Part shown: one piece after another, positions 62,530 through 64,000 of the stretch | How positions within the stretch are numbered: the first letter of the stretch is position 1 | How the letters are laid out: the number at the start of each line of letters is the position of its first letter | NCBI GenBank assembly: GCA_946553025.1 | Contig: CAMNRM010000001.1 | Coordinates: 1-64,000 of the forward strand | From: an uncultured Clostridium sp. | GTDB taxonomy: Bacteria; Bacillota; Clostridia; Lachnospirales; Lachnospiraceae | DNA: 64,000 nt | Direction: 5' to 3' | The notes under the pieces: model-generated | Seen by the model: only the letters and a program-made list of their open reading frames with translations | Told to the model about the DNA's origin: nothing | Databases searched by the model: none | Translations under genes and position numbers: made by a program

Positions 62530-63465
62530 ATGGATACCAAACAAATCGAATATATTATTAAAATTGCCGAAGAAAATAATATTACACGGGCGGCCAGCAA
62601 ACTCTACATCACGCAGTCTGCCCTAAACCAGCAGCTGATTAAGCTGGAAAAAGAACTAGGAACCCCGCTCTTTCACCGCTCCCGGACAAACTGGCATCTG
62701 ACCGAAGCCGGAGAAATTTATGTGAAAAATGCCAAAGAAATGCTGCGGATAAAACGCGATACCTACCAGATGATCAACGACCTGACCACCGGACTTCGGG
62801 GCCATCTGTCCGTAGGCTTTACCGCCGGCCGCGGAATCACCATGTTTACTTCGGCCTACGCCATCTTTCACCAGCGCTATCCCAATATTATTATCGAGCC
62901 CAAAGAAGGGGTTGTGCGTGAACTGCAAAAGCTGATTTCCCAGGGCGATCTGGATATCGGCTTTCTCACCCTGACCGATGTGGACCGTACAACCGATATC
63001 TACGAAACCATCTACACCGAAGAACTGTTTCTAGCCGTTCCTTCCGGCCATCCTGTCGCACGGCTTGCCCCAAAAGAACCCGGGGTTTTTGCAACCTTAG
63101 ATATCCGCACCCTGCAGTACGAACCCTTCGTCCTTATGGACAAGCGTTCCACTATGCGCACCATGATCAACCAGATTTTTGCCGAGGCCGGTTTTGAACC
63201 CCAGATCCTCTTTGAAACAGGAAATAACCACACCATTATTTCCATGATTCAATCCAATTTAAGCTGCGGGATTCTCACTTACTACTACGTAAAAACCCTG
63301 CCCTCCGGCATTACCTGCTTCCGCCTTCCCAGCCGCCCAACCTGGGAATTTACGGCAAGCTACAAAAAAGGCCGCTATCTCAGCGATGCGGCCAGATGTT
63401 TTATTGATTTAATGAAAAGTCAGTGGGGCGATGCAGGCACGATATCCGGTGAACTGCCAAAATAA
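62530..63465 (+). CDS. LysR-family regulator of glucarate genes
   Basis: LysR regulator of 311 residues with winged helix (NITRAASKLYITQSALNQQLIKLE) and effector-binding domain. The start follows GAGGGG. It is divergent from gudD with a 292-bp spacer, so it probably controls gudD and the GudX-like gene. It is a diverged relative of the regulator at 54885. Confidence 0.92.
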   Translation: MDTKQIEYIIKIAEENNITRAASKLYITQSALNQQLIKLEKELGTPLFHRSRTNWHLTEAGEIYVKNAKEMLRIKRDTYQMINDLTTGLRGHLSVGFTAGRGITMFTSAYAIFHQRYPNIIIEPKEGVVRELQKLISQGDLDIGFLTLTDVDRTTDIYETIYTEELFLAVPSGHPVARLAPKEPGVFATLDIRTLQYEPFVLMDKRSTMRTMINQIFAEAGFEPQILFETGNNHTIISMIQSNLSCGILTYYYVKTLPSGITCFRLPSRPTWEFTASYKKGRYLSDAARCFIDLMKSQWGDAGTISGELPK

Positions 63466-63471
63466 GGCATC

Positions 63472-64000
63472 TTACTTCGCCGGTGCAATCCCGTATTCAA
63501 TGGCATCCACAACCTTGTTCGTCGTATAAACGGCAAGCTGCGTGTTCCCCAGAACATAGCGGTAAACACCGAACTGCTCCTCGTAGTCTTTTCCGTAAGC
63601 CTCGATAACCTGTGCTGCCGTAGAGCCAATCTTGATTCCCTCCGGCGTGGAAACCGTATTATCCAAAAGGTAAACAAAGCTAATCTTATCCACGCCGTTT
63701 ACCGGATATACGCCAATCTGAAAACCGGAATACGTATAAACCTTATCCTTTCCCTGATAAGCACAGGAATCCTGCTCAAACGTCTGCACCGGTGTTCCAA
63801 GAGCCGCTAAAACCGGCGCTGCCTCTGCGTCCGGCAGTATGGCAACACCATTGCTGACAAAGCTGTACGCGGTTTTTTCTTCCTGTGCGGCAGAGGTGTT
63901 TTTAAACCAGTCAAAAATCCCTGCCTGCGCCGGAACCGCACCGCAAAGGGCCATCCCCACGGCTAATGCCGCAGCGGTTCTTCTTACTTTATGCTTTTTC
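63472..64000 (-). CDS. Secreted small protein, 5' end beyond window
   Basis: The frame stays open to the window edge and reads KKHKVRRTAAALAVGMAL ahead of a cleavage site AQA-GIF, a typical signal peptide whose start codon lies just outside. ATG at 63945-63947 is therefore not the real start. The mature part of about 150 residues has IKIGSTAAQVIEAYG, a motif seen in BLIP/SmpA-like secreted domains. Function unknown. Confidence 0.7.
   Translation of the reverse strand, partial: KKHKVRRTAAALAVGMALCGAVPAQAGIFDWFKNTSAAQEEKTAYSFVSNGVAILPDAEAAPVLAALGTPVQTFEQDSCAYQGKDKVYTYSGFQIGVYPVNGVDKISFVYLLDNTVSTPEGIKIGSTAAQVIEAYGKDYEEQFGVYRYVLGNTQLAVYTTNKVVDAIEYGIAPAK

Overview
The window looks like chromosome from a Clostridia bacterium of the Lachnospiraceae type, probably a plant-fibre degrader. 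The evidence is strong AGGAGG ribosome-binding sites, roughly 45-50% GC in core genes, many CUT1 sugar ABC importers with lipoprotein binding proteins, and YesM/YesN-type two-component systems. This assignment is an inference; no rRNA or tRNA gene is visible.

1-34 kb is a carbohydrate locus, mostly on the minus strand. It holds a GH31 alpha-xylosidase, GH29 alpha-fucosidase, GH3 beta-glucosidase, GH94 cellobiose phosphorylase, GH42 beta-galactosidase, GH43, a very large secreted GH5 endoglucanase, two sugar ABC transporters (one truncated by the window edge) and a sensor kinase. Together these activities match what is needed to take apart a branched, fucosylated or galactosylated xyloglucan and phosphorolyse the cellobiose left over.

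Small accessory pieces are scattered inside this locus. They are an AbiEi-like autoregulator flanked by twin operators (8.6-9.5 kb), an AT-rich three-gene islet with a broken last gene (13.6-14.8 kb), an AAA ATPase fused to a Uma2 nuclease domain (24.4-26.1 kb), and a dinJ-yafQ toxin-antitoxin pair (33.5-34.0 kb).

34-46.7 kb holds a response regulator without an adjacent kinase, a third ABC sugar importer, a fused remnant of a Phd/RelE-type toxin-antitoxin, a small gene frameshifted by a 31-bp tandem duplication, and a coupled SNF2 helicase / sensor kinase / response regulator operon.

46.7-52 kb is housekeeping: argS, efp, an aroD-aroK fusion, yqeG and nrdR.

52-63.5 kb is an aldarate (glucarate/galactarate) locus: an AEC transporter, garD, two LysR regulators, a tripartite tricarboxylate-type transporter (TctC, TctA, TctB) and two glucarate dehydratase paralogues. 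The window closes with a secreted small protein cut by the edge.

A dispersed 26-bp palindrome with arms GTTACTGT/ACAGTAAC occurs in five intergenic spacers and links otherwise unrelated regions.
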